DNA of 64,000 nucleotides from Gordionus sp. m RMFG-2023 (Eukaryota > Nematomorpha > Gordioida > Chordodea > Parachordodidae): positions 13,295,666 through 13,359,665 of the forward strand of contig NC_088778.1 in the NCBI RefSeq assembly GCF_954871325.1, written 5' to 3'. The translations under genes and the position numbers were made by a program. Shown in pieces: positions 46,401-57,394 of this stretch (its first letter is position 1; every line of letters begins with the position of its first letter). Below the pieces are notes generated by a model, which saw only the letters and a program-made list of their open reading frames with translations, searched no databases and was not told the origin of the DNA.

Positions 46401-49400
46401 AACTTTTTTTTTACATATTGCCAGGTATTGATACCTCGATCTAGCTGAAAATCTCGGTATAACCGTTTTATAAATCGGCTTAATGGAGGTTTTTAACACA
46501 CTAATTTGTCAGCATATAATGCAAAAATATGTTAAGCTGATTCATTAGTACATATCTTCTTAATTCTACCAAAAATCCAGTATATTTAAAGAGTCATACA
46601 CCCAAGTACTATTTCTGGGGTCCAGACCCCTAAAAATAAAATACATAAATATTCCGTAAGATATGCCTAACATTAATTATTATTTACTTATTTTTATTAA
46701 AATAATTTATTTTTTATATTTAATTATTATTAACAAAAAACATATATGTTTAATATTTATATTATATTATAAAACGAAATATGATTATATTTTATCATGT
46801 CATATCATATCATATTATACACTGGGGAGACATCCCACAATTAAGTGGGCACTCCATCACCCCATAGAGGGCGTCTCCAGTGCAGTGAATTTGCATTCAC
46901 TGTTTGGCAGAAAATTTACCCTACTGTCTGGGCCCTGTTTAATTTGAGTGGGATGACAGGTACCACTCGTGGATAAGCCAGGATCCACAAAGTTGACAGT
47001 AATTTACCCTACTGTCAGGGTCCCGTTTAATTTGAGTGGGATGACGGGTACCACTCGTGGATAAGCCAGAATCCACATTGTAAATAATGTTTATTTATTA
47101 TGAAAGATAAGATAGGAATATGTATTAGAAAAAAGGGGAGGGGGGGGGTGATTAAGGAGTAAAGAGGAAGAAGAATTAGTTTTATAATTTGTAATTAATT
47201 AATTTATTTTTTTTTGTTTTGTTTTGTTTTCTCTTTTTTTTATATATTATTGGTAATAAGAGATTCTTGTGTTAAAATAATGTTAATATCATATTGATCA
47301 AGGAGTTTCCTAAGTATAGTTGTTTTTGAAAGTAGGCCAGGAATGTTGTAGGAGTAGATTGTTAGATTTTTGAAAATTGACATAATATAAATTTTAAAGT
47401 AAATTGTAAGATAAATTTGAATTTTGAAATAGAAAAAAAATGGGGAAAAAATAAGCAAACGATACTTGGAAAATTCTCTACCCATTTTTAAAGAATATAA
47501 TTGGTCATATTTTATCATGAAAATGGATTTATTTATTTCATGTATTTTATAGAAAAAGTGACAATTGTCATAATCGTTATATTTGAACTTTTTTGAGTTT
47601 TTTTAAAGTAAATAGGTAAAAATATGCTTTGTAAACATGTTAAATTAAACTTTCAGTGAAGATGTACTATAGAAAAGTGATAATTGTCATAATGGTTATT
47701 TTTGAACTTTTTTAAGTTTTTTTTAAAGTAAATAGGTAAAAATATGTTTTTTAAACATTTTAAATTAATATTTCAGGAAGATGTACTATAGAAAAGTTAC
47801 GATTGTCATAATAGTTATTTTTGAAGTTTTTTTAAAATCAAATAGGTAAAAATATATACTGTAAAGTTAAATTAAAACAAAATTCCTAAATTCGCTTTTA
47901 TTTATATATTCAAAAATAATGATGAGTTATTTTCCTATGACTTAAAATAATAAAAAAATTCCAATATTATAATTAAACATTATCTTCATTGCAGCCGGAA
48001 ATGTTTTTTTTAACATAATTTATAATATAATTAAAGCATTTTTAAAATTAATTTACCTTTTCTAAAATGTTTACTGCTAAAAATAAAGAATCCTGCATCG
48101 GTTATTTTGTATAGGCCTTGGGTAATTTTTTACTTTATTTTATTGAGTTAGGCTCCCTTTTTGAAGGCCTGTTTTATTTTAAACATTTTTTGGGTTTATA
48201 CTCCTATTTTTTCAGAAACATTTGGTAAAAGGGGTGGGGATCCCTTCCCTATTTATTAGCTGTAAGATAAATTACTAATTCATTTTGCATCTAAATTTGA
48301 AACAAATTTTTACGAAATATTATTAACAGAATTCTAGTTGTCACTTTTCTATAGTACATCCTCACTGAAATATTAATTTAACATGTTTACAAAACATATT
48401 TTCACCTATTTGCTTTAAAAAAAGTTCAAAAATAACGATTATGGCAATTGTGACTTTTCTATAGTACATCTTCACTGAAATATTAATTTCACATGTTTAC
48501 AAAACATATTTTTGCCTATTTACTTAAAAAAAACTCAAAAAATAACAATTAATTGTCACTTTTCTATAGTACATCTTCACTGAAATATAAATTTCACACA
48601 TTTACAATCATATTTTTACCTATTTACTTTAAAAAAACTCAAGATAGTTCAAAAATAACGATTATGACATTTGTCATTTTACCTAAAAAATTAGTGATCA
48701 AAAGATATATTAGAAAAAATTACTTAAAAAATAAATATAAAAAATCATCTCAAAAAATATACTTTAAAAAATAATATAATAAATTAAAATATATTATCTC
48801 AAAAAATTTATTAAGAAAATCATATAACACAAAAAATCCCCTAAAAATAAAAAAATTTTAGCGATCAAAAGATATATCAGAAAAAAATTACTTAAAAAAT
48901 AATTATATAAAAAATCATCCTAAAAAAATATTATATTTTAAAAATATCATATTTAAAAAGCATTATATAATTATCTAAAATAAATGTTATAAATTAATCA
49001 AGTAAAATATTGATCTTAAAAAATTTATTAATAATAAGAAAAAAATTATTAATAAGATATTAAAAAAATAACACATGGCCTGATTTAACCAGGCAATGTA
49101 CACTTTGCCGAAATAACAAATTCACCCTGCCACCACTATAACACATTGCCGAAAAAATTCAGGCAATGTAGACATTGACGAAAAAATTCAGGCAATGTAG
49201 ACATTGACGCTAACATATATATAATATTATAATGAATCTATGTGATATTAAATTTCATAATTTTTTTCATGGTTAATGTTTCGCCCTCCATGGCAGAGTC
49301 TTGTTCTGATTCATATTCAATATCATTATTTTCTTTGATATTTTTAATTAATCTTAAGTTATGATATAATCTTACCAATTTTCATATTGTAGAAGTCTTC

Positions 49401-52400
49401 AATCAACTTCTGTTCGTATGAATATTGCCCCAAACCGACCAATTTCTTTCTGAAGAAGTCGAACTAGGAAATGTTAGTAAAATATTAGCTACTTCTCTTA
49501 ATGAGCAAGGTGGGCAATGTGCATTCCACCAACTTGACGCCGAAATCTGATTGTTTCTTATGAAATTTACTACTTTCCACCAGGGGTGTGCCGAACCACA
49601 TATTTTTCACCGATCCAATTTTCCGATATTGGTTCAAACCCAATCCGATACCTATCCGATATTTATATTGATTTTTCACCCCCCCCCCCTTTGAATCAAA
49701 TATAATTATGAAATCAATATTTTTTATGCAAAAAATTGAATTATGCATTTAATTTAAATTTTTATTTCTACAATAATTAAAAAAAGATTACGGATATTGG
49801 TAGTATTAAATATATTTTTAATTATTCCTCCCCGTGAAATTAGAATTCCGCAGATAACGCATTTTGCAAAATTATCTTTGTCTTTTGTAAAATATTTCCA
49901 TAATTCAGATACCACATTTAAAAAAATTCTTTTATTTAAACTATAAATACTTAGGGTGTTCCTTTCTATTTTTATAAAAAAATTTATAAAATACTATAAA
50001 TCTATTTAAAAAATAAATAAAATTTAAGGGGTGTTGTGCATTTGCATTGTTTAAAAAAAATTATTTAGAAAATATTATTAATGGAAAATAAATGTACATA
50101 AAATAACAAAAAAAAGTAAAAAGATCGGATCTGTTTCTACAGGTATCTGCCCGATCCGATATTTTACGCTAAGTATCTGTTCCGATCCTATATTTAATAT
50201 CGACATAACCCTATTTTCCACATATTTTAGCCATTAAATATGCTGCTTTTACTTCTGAAATTTATTATATCACTTAAAATATTTTGAATATCACCACCTT
50301 GTAAAATACATACTTCTTGTATTATATTACATGCTTCATCAAATTCAGTACTAATAAGATGCTCCCCTTGATATTGGGGGTCCAATAAATAAGCGTGAGC
50401 ACATATATTTAGATCATTTTTTCTCTTTTCAAATATAACTTTAATTTTTTTTCTCTTCAGATGGAGAAAATATAGAATCATGAAAGAAAAGTTAGAACTA
50501 AAATATATACTAAATCTTTATTAAATACTTAAATATAAAGTGAAAACATAATCAAAATAAAAGAAAAATAAAATTAATATAAATTAAAAATTAAGTTCGC
50601 TACATAATAATAATTTAACTAGTAAAATATCCTCGATTACATATACTTTTCTATCCTATTCATTTATATCGTCTTTACTCAAATAATCTAATAATTCGTT
50701 TCGTTTTTCTTTTTAACAGTCGATTTGAATATTACTTCTTTTTTTTCGATTTTATTTCAAAGTAAATTTACATATTACAACAATTATATTATGTGTTTTG
50801 CCAAATTAAGCATCTCGTTTTTACGTTCGCCTTGCACTTTTAACAATGAGATATCTAAAGGTTGGAGTATAGCCAAAAAATTTTAATTTTTCGTCCAAAA
50901 TATTTCTTCATTTAATATATTATTGGTAATTTCTATGGGACAAATATAACATACACTTCTTCAACAACTGATGCCTTCAGAGCTTTCTTACATATTTGTA
51001 TTTGCTCCATACATTTTATTGACGATGCCCATCTTGTTTGGCTAATTGTACTTAATTTAGATGATATACATGTTGATTCTTATTATGAGAAAATACTGTA
51101 ACTGGTAGGGGTTTATTCTTGAAAAATTTAACAATTTTTTTAATTATTGAAATATGGTAATTGAAGTCGTTCAAAATCGTGAAACTGCAATGTACGCGCT
51201 GCACAACCATAACATTGTATATGTTTATATATATATTCAGATTTTAGAATTCTCCAGGCTGCTTTCATGTTAGCGGCATTATTAGTAACTAAATTAATTG
51301 CATTTTTAAATTCCTGGTCAATATAATCTGCCATATGGCAATTTTCCTGAATATTTAAAAATTTGTAGAATGCTGGAACAGGCCTCATCACTATAAAATT
51401 AATAATACTCTCGTATCTGATGTTGTTCCATCCATCTTACACAATTGATAAGTGAGGAGCTTTATTATATCTGCAACCTCGCCTCCATATCTCCTGACTC
51501 TTTGTCTAAAAGATATGCAGCCAGCTGCCTTCGTCTTGGTAAAGTGTAAATAGGACGTTTTTTTAAAAAAAATTCTTGGATGTACGGATTTTCAGTAATG
51601 TGGAAAGATAAATTGCTCGCATATATAGCCTTTGCAAACAATTGATCGAGCTCATTTTTTTCTTTGGAATTCATTATCTATGAAACCGGTTATACAAGAT
51701 TGAATACTTTTAATCGTCTTGCTTGTAGATTGATTAGAGATAATGGTATCAAATTCTACTGAGTCACAAAGCAAAATATTGTCAATTTGATAATCATTCT
51801 CACTAATTTCACACACTTCTTCATTAGAGCTAGAAGTATTACAAATTACATTTGTAGCGGTTGATATTTTGGGATTTGAATAAAATTTTTTCTTAATTAT
51901 GACAGGGTATATAGTACAACTGCTTAATAAATGCTTACCAGCAAAACTTGCGTACCGCCTTAACTGTTTTACCTTCGCGTACTTCTTGAAAATGTCCAAA
52001 CTTGATGTTTTGGTTTGACTATAATCCCTATATTAAAATTTAACTATAAAAGATTTTGATTATTGTAAAGTCAATCAATCATAATTTTCTTGTAATTATC
52101 GACCAATTATTTCAATAATTTGGCTTAATATTATATATAATATAATATATAACTTTTTACCAGAATTGAATAAATTATTTTGTAAATCTGACCTGGACAA
52201 TTAAAAAGAAAATTAATTTATAAATTCATGCAAGTGGAAGTAAAATAAATGAGAATTAATATAATTTATACTCGGCTAAATATTAAATAAAATTTAAATT
52301 TATTAAAAAATAAACCTTGACTTAGCTAAATATTTTATTTATTTATTTTAGTAATAAAAAAAAATTCTTTTGTTTTTATATTATAAAATTTTTTTAAATT

Positions 52401-55400
52401 TTAATATAAAATTATAATTGAAACGATTCCTTCATGATACAAATATATTTTAGAATAAGTCGTAACCTAATAAAATTTATAAACATGCTTTTAATACATT
52501 TAATTATATATTCACCAATAATATTTTAGAGTATTTGACCGGTCAAATACTCCTCTGGTCAATTGACCGGCATGCCAACCCTGAAAATAAGTATTACTAA
52601 CATGTTTAAATAAAATTTCAGTGAAGATATACCCTAGTGACAATTGTCATAATCGTTATTTTTAAAGTTTTTTGATTTTTTTTGACTCAAATGGGTAAAA
52701 ATATAGATTGCAAACATGTTAAATTAAATTTTCATGTAGATGTACCATAGAAAGGACAATTGTCTTAATCATTATTTTTAAAGTTTTTTGACGGAAATGG
52801 GTTAAATAAAACATAGATTGTAAACATGTTAAATTTAGACCTCACGAAGAAGTATCATAGAAAAGTGACAATTGTCATAATCGTTATTATTAAAGTTTTT
52901 TGAATTTTCAAATGAAGATCTACCATAGAAGAATGACAATTGTCATAATCGTTATTTTTAATGTTTTTTGATTTATTTTGACGCAAATAAGCAAAAATAT
53001 AGATGGCTAATATGTTAGAATAAAATTTCAATGAAGTGTACCTTAGATAAGTTACAATTGTCATAATCGTTATTTTTATAGTTACTTGACGAATATAGGC
53101 TAAAATAAGTATTGCTAACATGTTAAAATAAACCTCAGTGAAGATGCATTCTAGATAAGTGGCAAATTTACGTCAAAAAATTCAAATAACTTTAACTTCA
53201 TGAGTTTTTAATTTATCATGTTTACAATATATATATATTTACCCATTTGCATTAAAAAAATTCAAAAATAAAAATTGTCACTTTTCTATGGTAGACCTTC
53301 AAGAAATTTTAATTTAACATGTTTACAATATTTTCACCTATTTGCGTCAAGTAAATTAAAAAAACTTAAAAATAACGATTATGACAATTGTCACTTATCT
53401 ATGGTGCATCTTCACTGAAGTTTTATTTAAACATGTTAGCAATACTAGCCCACTTACTTCAAAAAGTTTTCCAAAAAACGATTATGATATTTGTTATATA
53501 TTTATGGTACATCTTCACAAAATTTTTAATTTAACATTTTAGCAATTCTTATTTTTGCCCATTTGTTTCAAAAAAACTTTAAAACTAACGATTATCAATT
53601 TTAACTTTTTTATTGTAGATCTTCATCAAATTTTAATTTAACATGTTTACAATCTATATTTTAACCCATTTGCGTCAAGTAAATTCAGAAAACTTTAAAA
53701 ATAACGATTATGACAATTATCACTTATCTAGGGTGCATCTTCACTGAAGTTTTATTTAAACATGTTAACAATACTAGCCCACTTCAAAAAATTTTAAAAA
53801 TGACGATTATGATATTTGTCATATATTTATGGTACATCTTCACTAAATTTTTAATTTAACATTTTAGCAATTCTTATTTTTGCCCATTTGCTTCAAAAAA
53901 CTTTAAAAAATAACGATTATCACAATAGTCACTTTTCTATGGTAGATCTTCATAAAATTTTAATTTATAAATGTTTACTATCTATATTTTCATCAATTCG
54001 TCAAGTAAATTCAAAAAACTTTAAAAATAACGATTATGACCATTGTCACTTATCTATGGTACATACATCTCATTAAAATTTTTTAATTTAACATGTTAGC
54101 AATACTTATTTTTGCCCAATTGTTTCAAATAAATTCAAAAAACTTAAATAACGATTGCGACAATTGTCTTATATGGTACTCCTTTATTTGAAATTTAAAT
54201 TTAACATGTTAAAAATACATATTTTTGCCCATTAGCGTCAAAAAAATTTAATATGTTTAAAAATACCGATTATGATAATTGTTATTTTTCCTAGGAACAT
54301 CTTCATTGAATTTATTATTCATCTTTATATTATTTTTACCCTTTTGTGTCAAAAAATTTCAGAAATGTTAAAAGATAACGAATATGACAATTGTCATATT
54401 AAAATATTATCCTTAAAAAGATAAAAAAGTTTAATATAAATATTTTAAAAAATACTATTTAGAAAAAATCACCTCAATACTTAACAAAATAGATAATTTT
54501 ACATAAATGATAAAAAAAATTATAAAAAGAATTCTTCAAAAAAGATTTATTTACAAAGAAGATTTAAAATTCTTATCAAATCAAAATATGTTCACGTTCA
54601 AAAATCTTTTTAAACTTAAAAAAATATTTTTTGCTTAAAATTTTGGGCGTAAATTACTAATAAAGTGTAACAAAAAAATTATATTACAATAGCAGCATAT
54701 CATTTTCTTTATTAAAAAACATCAAATAAATAAATAATAATTAATGCTAGGCATATCTTACGGAATATTTATGTATTTGTCTGAACCCCGGTCCTGTGCT
54801 CAGGGTTCGTGCTCAGAGCAGCTGAAGCAAATTAACAACACTACATCCAAGGTTGTGCAAAATATTGTTATTTAAGCCGAAACCTTAGATTCCTAAGCAC
54901 TTCAATCAATCATAATCTTACCTTGAAATTTTATATATATCTACGTAAGGTTTTTTTTAGATTAACCTTTTTTTATTAATAAGTATATATTAATATTATT
55001 TATTTTAAGGTTGTGCCGATATTAAATATCCGTTCGGCACCTATATTTAAAACTCATATAATTTTTTTATAATTTCATAAAAAATTAATGAAAGGAATTA
55101 AAATATAATTTATTTGTTGTCATGTTTAAATAGATAAAAATTTTACACTATTTTTTGATAAATTATCTGCAATAAAAATTTTTTTTAAAATATCTAACGT
55201 GAACATTCAGCTAGTGTTTTAAACCCCTCGATTTGGCCAATCAACAATGTTTAACTCAAGATCCAAAAGTAAATTACTCAATCTTGATTTTGCCCACAGT
55301 TGGCTGAAAGTTTGAACTTCTAGGGACGAAATTTTGAGGCTGAGGTAATAATATTTTGGCCAAAATCTCGATTTAGCCCTTTTTAAAAATCGGAATAAAA

Positions 55401-57394
55401 AAAATAGAAAATTATAGTAGATGGTAAATAAAAATCAATATAAATATAGAATCTGATCGGTTCTTTAGTAATATCGGAATTAATCGATCGATAAAAAATT
55501 TGTGGACACAGTTCTAGTTTACTTACAATTATATATTTTTTATTATTGCAGATTTTTGCAAAAATTTGCTCAAGGGTTTTTGGGATTAAAGGTATAATTT
55601 CATTTATGTTATTTATGAATATATTCCTTTTTCTACTTTAACTGTTTTTATCAAAAATCAAAGAATTTTTATAAGTTACCTACCACATATTACCCTTTTA
55701 CTACATATGACTTCATACATATCTAGTTTATTTAGCATAATTTAAGTTTATATTATTTTAGCTTTAAATTTTATAATGCCCAAATAACATCCCATACAAA
55801 AGATATTTATTTATTAAATCTTGGCCGATAATTAAAGTCTGCAGCTCTTTGAATTTAAAAAAATGATATAATTATGTCATGCTTATAATATTATAGTTTA
55901 TTTTATTAATAATATCATTTTATCTATTTCCATGGTTATTTTTGAAATATATTACTCATTTTTTTATTATTTTTAACTTTGATAGCATGATTAGGAATAA
56001 TTTGTTTTCTTAACCTTTTTAATATTTTAATAAAACATTATTTTATTTTAAAGTTAAGATAATGTATTTCAAATTTATTTTAAAAAAAATATGCATATTA
56101 AACAAGAAACTAGAGAATAGAATAACGGCCGACGCTGATTTAAAATTGTGTGATGTATTGCATTATTTTTATCGTGATTCAACTGAAGCTAAGGTTTAAA
56201 TTATATATTTTTCCAAATAACATGTTCTTCTTAAAGGAAATATGGTTTTAAAATTAGTAATTTTTACGTATACCTTTTTTAGAGCCCTACAAGTCGACCA
56301 TATTTTAAAATTCCGGGCCGGGTTCGGGTAGATTTTTTTTAATATCTTGGGTATTAAAATAATTTTGAAAAAATATCAAGAAAAAAGTGTTTTCTCTTGT
56401 TTTATCAAAATAAAATGATAAGCGAGAATTTATCGGTGATAAGAGCAACGTAATTCGTGATTTTTATTTCATAAAAATACGTTTAATTTATATTTTAAAT
56501 TAAAAATTACAGACTTTGATCTTATATAATAATTCGGTCTGGGGCTGGGACAAAAAAAAATTCATGGCTCAATTTTATTAAACTTTTTTAAAACCAAATT
56601 AATAATTATTATTAATTTGCTTGTACCCGCCTTAGTCAGTTAATTTTTAACGTTAATCCTAATTAAGTTATAAAGAAAAATCGAATTTATAAGAAATAAA
56701 ATTTATCGTCATTATACAAAAACAATTTTTTTAGAATCTGTTATTTCGAAGACTCAGAAGTTTATCCGATTTTGAATCATCTAACAGGGCCTTAGAAAAA
56801 TCTAGGATAAAAGGCAAAGATGTAGTTCAAGTATAAAACATTTAATATTTTATTCTTAAAAGTTAGACAAATATAATATAAATGAAAAACCCCTCTTGTA
56901 TAACGGAATTAAATCGTATATAGGCCGAAAATGACCAAATCTCAGCTAAGGAAAAATTCCAAAAACTGTCCGAATTAGCTAAAATTGGTAAATAAATTTA
57001 TTAATTATCATTAAGCGTACATTTTTATTATTATATTTTAGAATTAAAAGATTTTAAAGAAAGACGCATCACAGGATTTCGTAAAAATTTGATCGAATTA
57101 GCCGAATTACAAATCAAACATTCAAAAGTAAAAAACATTGCTTATTGCCACCATCAAGGTCCGGTCCTATAGTTCTGACCAAAACAGATACCCGATGTTT
57201 CAGTCTGGACTACAGATCGTACCATTACATTTATTAATATATACACTCACTCCTTATCTAATTTATTTTAGTATTGATTTATATATTATAATTATGTTTA
57301 TTCCGGACCGTATAATATAATTATTTTATATTTATAGTCGTTAGTCCAACATATCGAAAACACTTTGGACTCACTAGTTGAACCTCAGCCCTGA
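43458..57394 (+). CDS. SNX6: Sorting nexin of the SNX5/SNX6 group (PX-BAR), 14 exons
   Basis: Joined exons give about 388 residues with no stop and matching phases at every GT-AG junction; human SNX6 has about 406. Residues about 12-153 are the PX domain. It begins [20 protein letters not shown] and includes the long helical hairpin characteristic of SNX5/6/32 ([20 protein letters not shown]). RGKNKKEKL and the coiled BAR domain follow to the end ([20 protein letters not shown]). The family pairs with SNX1/2 to form tubules on endosomes and return membrane cargo to the Golgi (retromer-associated, ESCPE-1). SNX5 and SNX6 cannot be separated by eye. No damage seen; this looks like a working gene. 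Introns range from 40 nt to 9.4 kb. Confidence 0.93.
43508..43606 (+). CDS. SNX6: SNX5/6 exon 2
   Basis: 33 codons, phase 0 at both ends, from ATATTTTAG to GTAAAT. It contains [20 protein letters not shown], nearly the human SNX6 text at the start of the PX domain. Confidence 0.92.
43649..43759 (+). CDS. SNX6: SNX5/6 exon 3
   Basis: 37 codons, phase 0. Contains [16 protein letters not shown] and NEEFAGHI, the PX strand-helix core. Flanked by introns of 42 and 40 nt. Confidence 0.93.
43800..43921 (+). CDS. SNX6: SNX5/6 exon 4
   Basis: [20 protein letters not shown] through KQELE, ending in phase 2 (GC of an alanine codon). It covers the proline loop and the first helix of the SNX5/6-specific hairpin. 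Confidence 0.93.
44001..44124 (+). CDS. SNX6: SNX5/6 exon 5
   Basis: Completes the alanine, then [20 protein letters not shown] and [11 protein letters not shown]. It holds the groove residues equivalent to SNX5 Y132, F136, V140 and E144 (here Y114, F118, V122, E126). Confidence 0.93.
44518..44894. mobile_element. hAT-like MITE in SNX intron 5, 377 bp
   Basis: Ends TAGAGATCTGCAAATC and GATATAGATCACTA are an imperfect inverse pair (TAG-GATCT). The flanks TTATATAT and ATATATAT may be the 8-bp duplication, but the AT-rich setting makes this weak. Inner GGGCCAGG and GGGCTTGAGGCCCG patches are GC-rich. A related sequence begins near 56279 in intron 10. Confidence 0.6.
45080..45175 (+). CDS. SNX6: SNX5/6 exon 6
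   Basis: 32 codons, phase 0. [18 protein letters not shown] is the PX-BAR linker; human has [18 protein letters not shown]. Confidence 0.92.
45259..45364 (+). CDS. SNX6: SNX5/6 exon 7
   Basis: [20 protein letters not shown], start of the BAR domain; ends in phase 1 after SNK. The acceptor is TTAAG. Confidence 0.9.
45365..46063 (+). other. SNX5/6 intron 7 with repeat relics
   Basis: 699 nt. Phrases such as TCTTGATTTAGCCGTTTTTT near 45860 recur in weaker form at 46440-46490 and 55360-55390. GTCGGCACACATGTCTAT near 45990 matches the centre of foldback element 1. Confidence 0.5.
46064..46139 (+). CDS. SNX6: SNX5/6 exon 8
   Basis: [20 protein letters not shown] to phase 2 at GTAAGTT, the best donor in the gene. 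BAR helix 1. It is followed by the 9.4-kb intron 8. Confidence 0.92.
46790..47400 (-). mobile_element. LINE-derived unit with 3' pentamer tail
   Basis: On the minus strand an ATG near 47398 opens about 47 codons resembling the start of a LINE endonuclease ([29 protein letters not shown]). The text then jumps to a GC-richer part with two ~88-bp tandem units (46895-47077, sharing GGTACCACTCGTGGATAAGC). It ends in a run of ATATG repeats (46790-46815). Internal loss of most of ORF2 is likely. Confidence 0.55.
46895..47077. repeat. Two 88-bp tandem units
   Basis: TTTAATTTGAGTGGGATGAC and TACCACTCGTGGATAAGCCA occur in both units with few differences. Next to them, CACTGGGGAGAC (46820) and GTCTCCAGTG (46873) form an inverse pair. 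Confidence 0.75.
47545..47880 (+). repeat. Satellite array, foldback 2 left arm
   Basis: Three units (about 120 bp) of the GACAATTGTC satellite. Confidence 0.8.
47881..48334. other. Foldback 2 centre
   Basis: Non-repeated AT-rich sequence between the inverse arms; nothing recognised. Confidence 0.4.
48335..48680 (-). repeat. Satellite array, foldback 2 right arm
   Basis: Three inverse units, closest to those at 47545-47880. Confidence 0.8.
49080..49215. repeat. Short tandem around CAGGCAATGTAGACATTG
   Basis: About three units of 32-35 bp with GAAAAAATTCAGGCAATGTA. Non-coding. Confidence 0.65.
49405..52010 (-). pseudogene. hAT transposase, DUF659 type, broken and interrupted
   Basis: Minus-strand pieces in order: 51999-51652 ([20 protein letters not shown], linker, SCITGFID), 51674-51465 ([20 protein letters not shown], the start of DUF659), 51391-51140 ([18 protein letters not shown], catalytic region), and 50481-50227 ([13 protein letters not shown]). 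After a MITE comes 49580-49405 with SWWNAHC and [20 protein letters not shown], the C-terminal dimerisation motif. Several frame changes and a stop. The right terminus is probably at 52583; the left one was not found. Confidence 0.82.
49581..50213. mobile_element. hAT-like MITE inside the hAT transposase, 633 bp
   Basis: Ends CAGGGGTGTGCCGA and TCGACATAACCCTA are imperfect inverses. The flanks CTTTCCAC (49573-49580) and TTTTCCAC (50214-50221) match at seven of eight bases. Subterminal GATCGG and CCGATA motifs occur at both ends. Removing it restores the transposase reading across the site. The gap at 49680-49690 is a C run. Confidence 0.85.
52529..52583 (-). other. hAT right terminus with two perfect palindromes
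   Basis: Reads CAGGGTTGGCATGCC inward from 52583. Just inside is GGTCAATTGACC (52557-52568), then a 24-bp perfect palindrome centred at 52540/52541 (GAGTATTTGACC and its inverse). Both share the core TTGACC. Confidence 0.75.
52584..53160 (+). repeat. Satellite array, foldback 3 left arm
   Basis: About five units of the GACAATTGTC satellite, cut on the left by the hAT terminus at 52583. Confidence 0.82.
53165..54765 (-). repeat. Satellite array and tail, foldback 3 right arm
   Basis: About ten inverse units to 54415, then the non-satellite block 54420-54660 (shared with 2820-3115 and 20322-20580), and the ending AATGCTAGGCATATCTTACG near 54745-54764. Confidence 0.82.
55008..55520. mobile_element. 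Probable relic of a GTGCCGA-ended element
   Basis: It begins GGTTGTGCCGATATT and ends near GTGGACACAGTTCTAG, with inner CCGATAT and GATCGG motifs. This resembles the MITE at 49581 but is more diverged. No clear target duplication. Confidence 0.4.
55552..55591 (+). CDS. SNX6: SNX5/6 exon 9
   Basis: A 40-nt exon completing a threonine codon, then [13 protein letters not shown]. It ends in phase 0 at GTATAA. Weakest similarity to human, but frame and position fit. Confidence 0.85.
56107..56193 (+). CDS. SNX6: SNX5/6 exon 10
   Basis: [20 protein letters not shown] to STEAK, 29 codons, phase 0; human has RKIEARVSADEDLKLSDLLKYY. The acceptor is AAACAAG. Confidence 0.92.
56194..56734 (+). other. 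SNX5/6 intron 10 with MITE-like GC patches
   Basis: TAGAGCCCTACAAGTCGACC near 56280, GGGCCGGGTTCGGG near 56320 and CGGTCTGGGGCTGGG near 56535 resemble the MITE in intron 5. Boundaries unclear. Confidence 0.4.
56735..56830 (+). CDS. SNX6: SNX5/6 exon 11
   Basis: [20 protein letters not shown] and KGKDVVQ, 32 codons, phase 0; BAR helix 2. Confidence 0.93.
56924..56987 (+). CDS. SNX6: SNX5/6 exon 12
   Basis: [20 protein letters not shown] to phase 1, 21 codons plus one base. Confidence 0.92.
57042..57127 (+). CDS. SNX6: SNX5/6 exon 13
   Basis: [20 protein letters not shown] and AELQIKHSK, the most conserved part of the BAR domain; preceded by a 54-nt intron. Confidence 0.94.
57338..57394 (+). 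CDS. SNX6: SNX5/6 exon 14 with stop
   Basis: [18 protein letters not shown] then TGA (57392-57394). The human protein ends at a similar distance after the last helix. Confidence 0.9.
   Translation, partial: SLVQHIENTLDSLVEPQP

Larger units (their letters stand above)
46140..55551 (+). other. SNX5/6 intron 8, 9.4 kb, filled with transposons
   Basis: Donor GTAAGT and acceptor TTATTGCAG. It contains, in order, a LINE-derived unit (46790-47520), satellite foldback 2 (47545-48680), a short tandem (49080-49210), a hAT with nested MITE (49405-52583), satellite foldback 3 (52584-54765) and an element relic (55008-55520). All other introns together are about 3.4 kb. Confidence 0.85.

Noticed and set aside
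46663-46947. 94-codon + strand frame
   Set aside because: It crosses the pentamer tail and tandem part of a LINE-derived unit; no protein features.
57128-57337. MITE in the last SNX intron
   Set aside because: GGTCCGGTCC and TTCCGGACCG near the ends hint at an inverse pair, but the match is too short to support an element.
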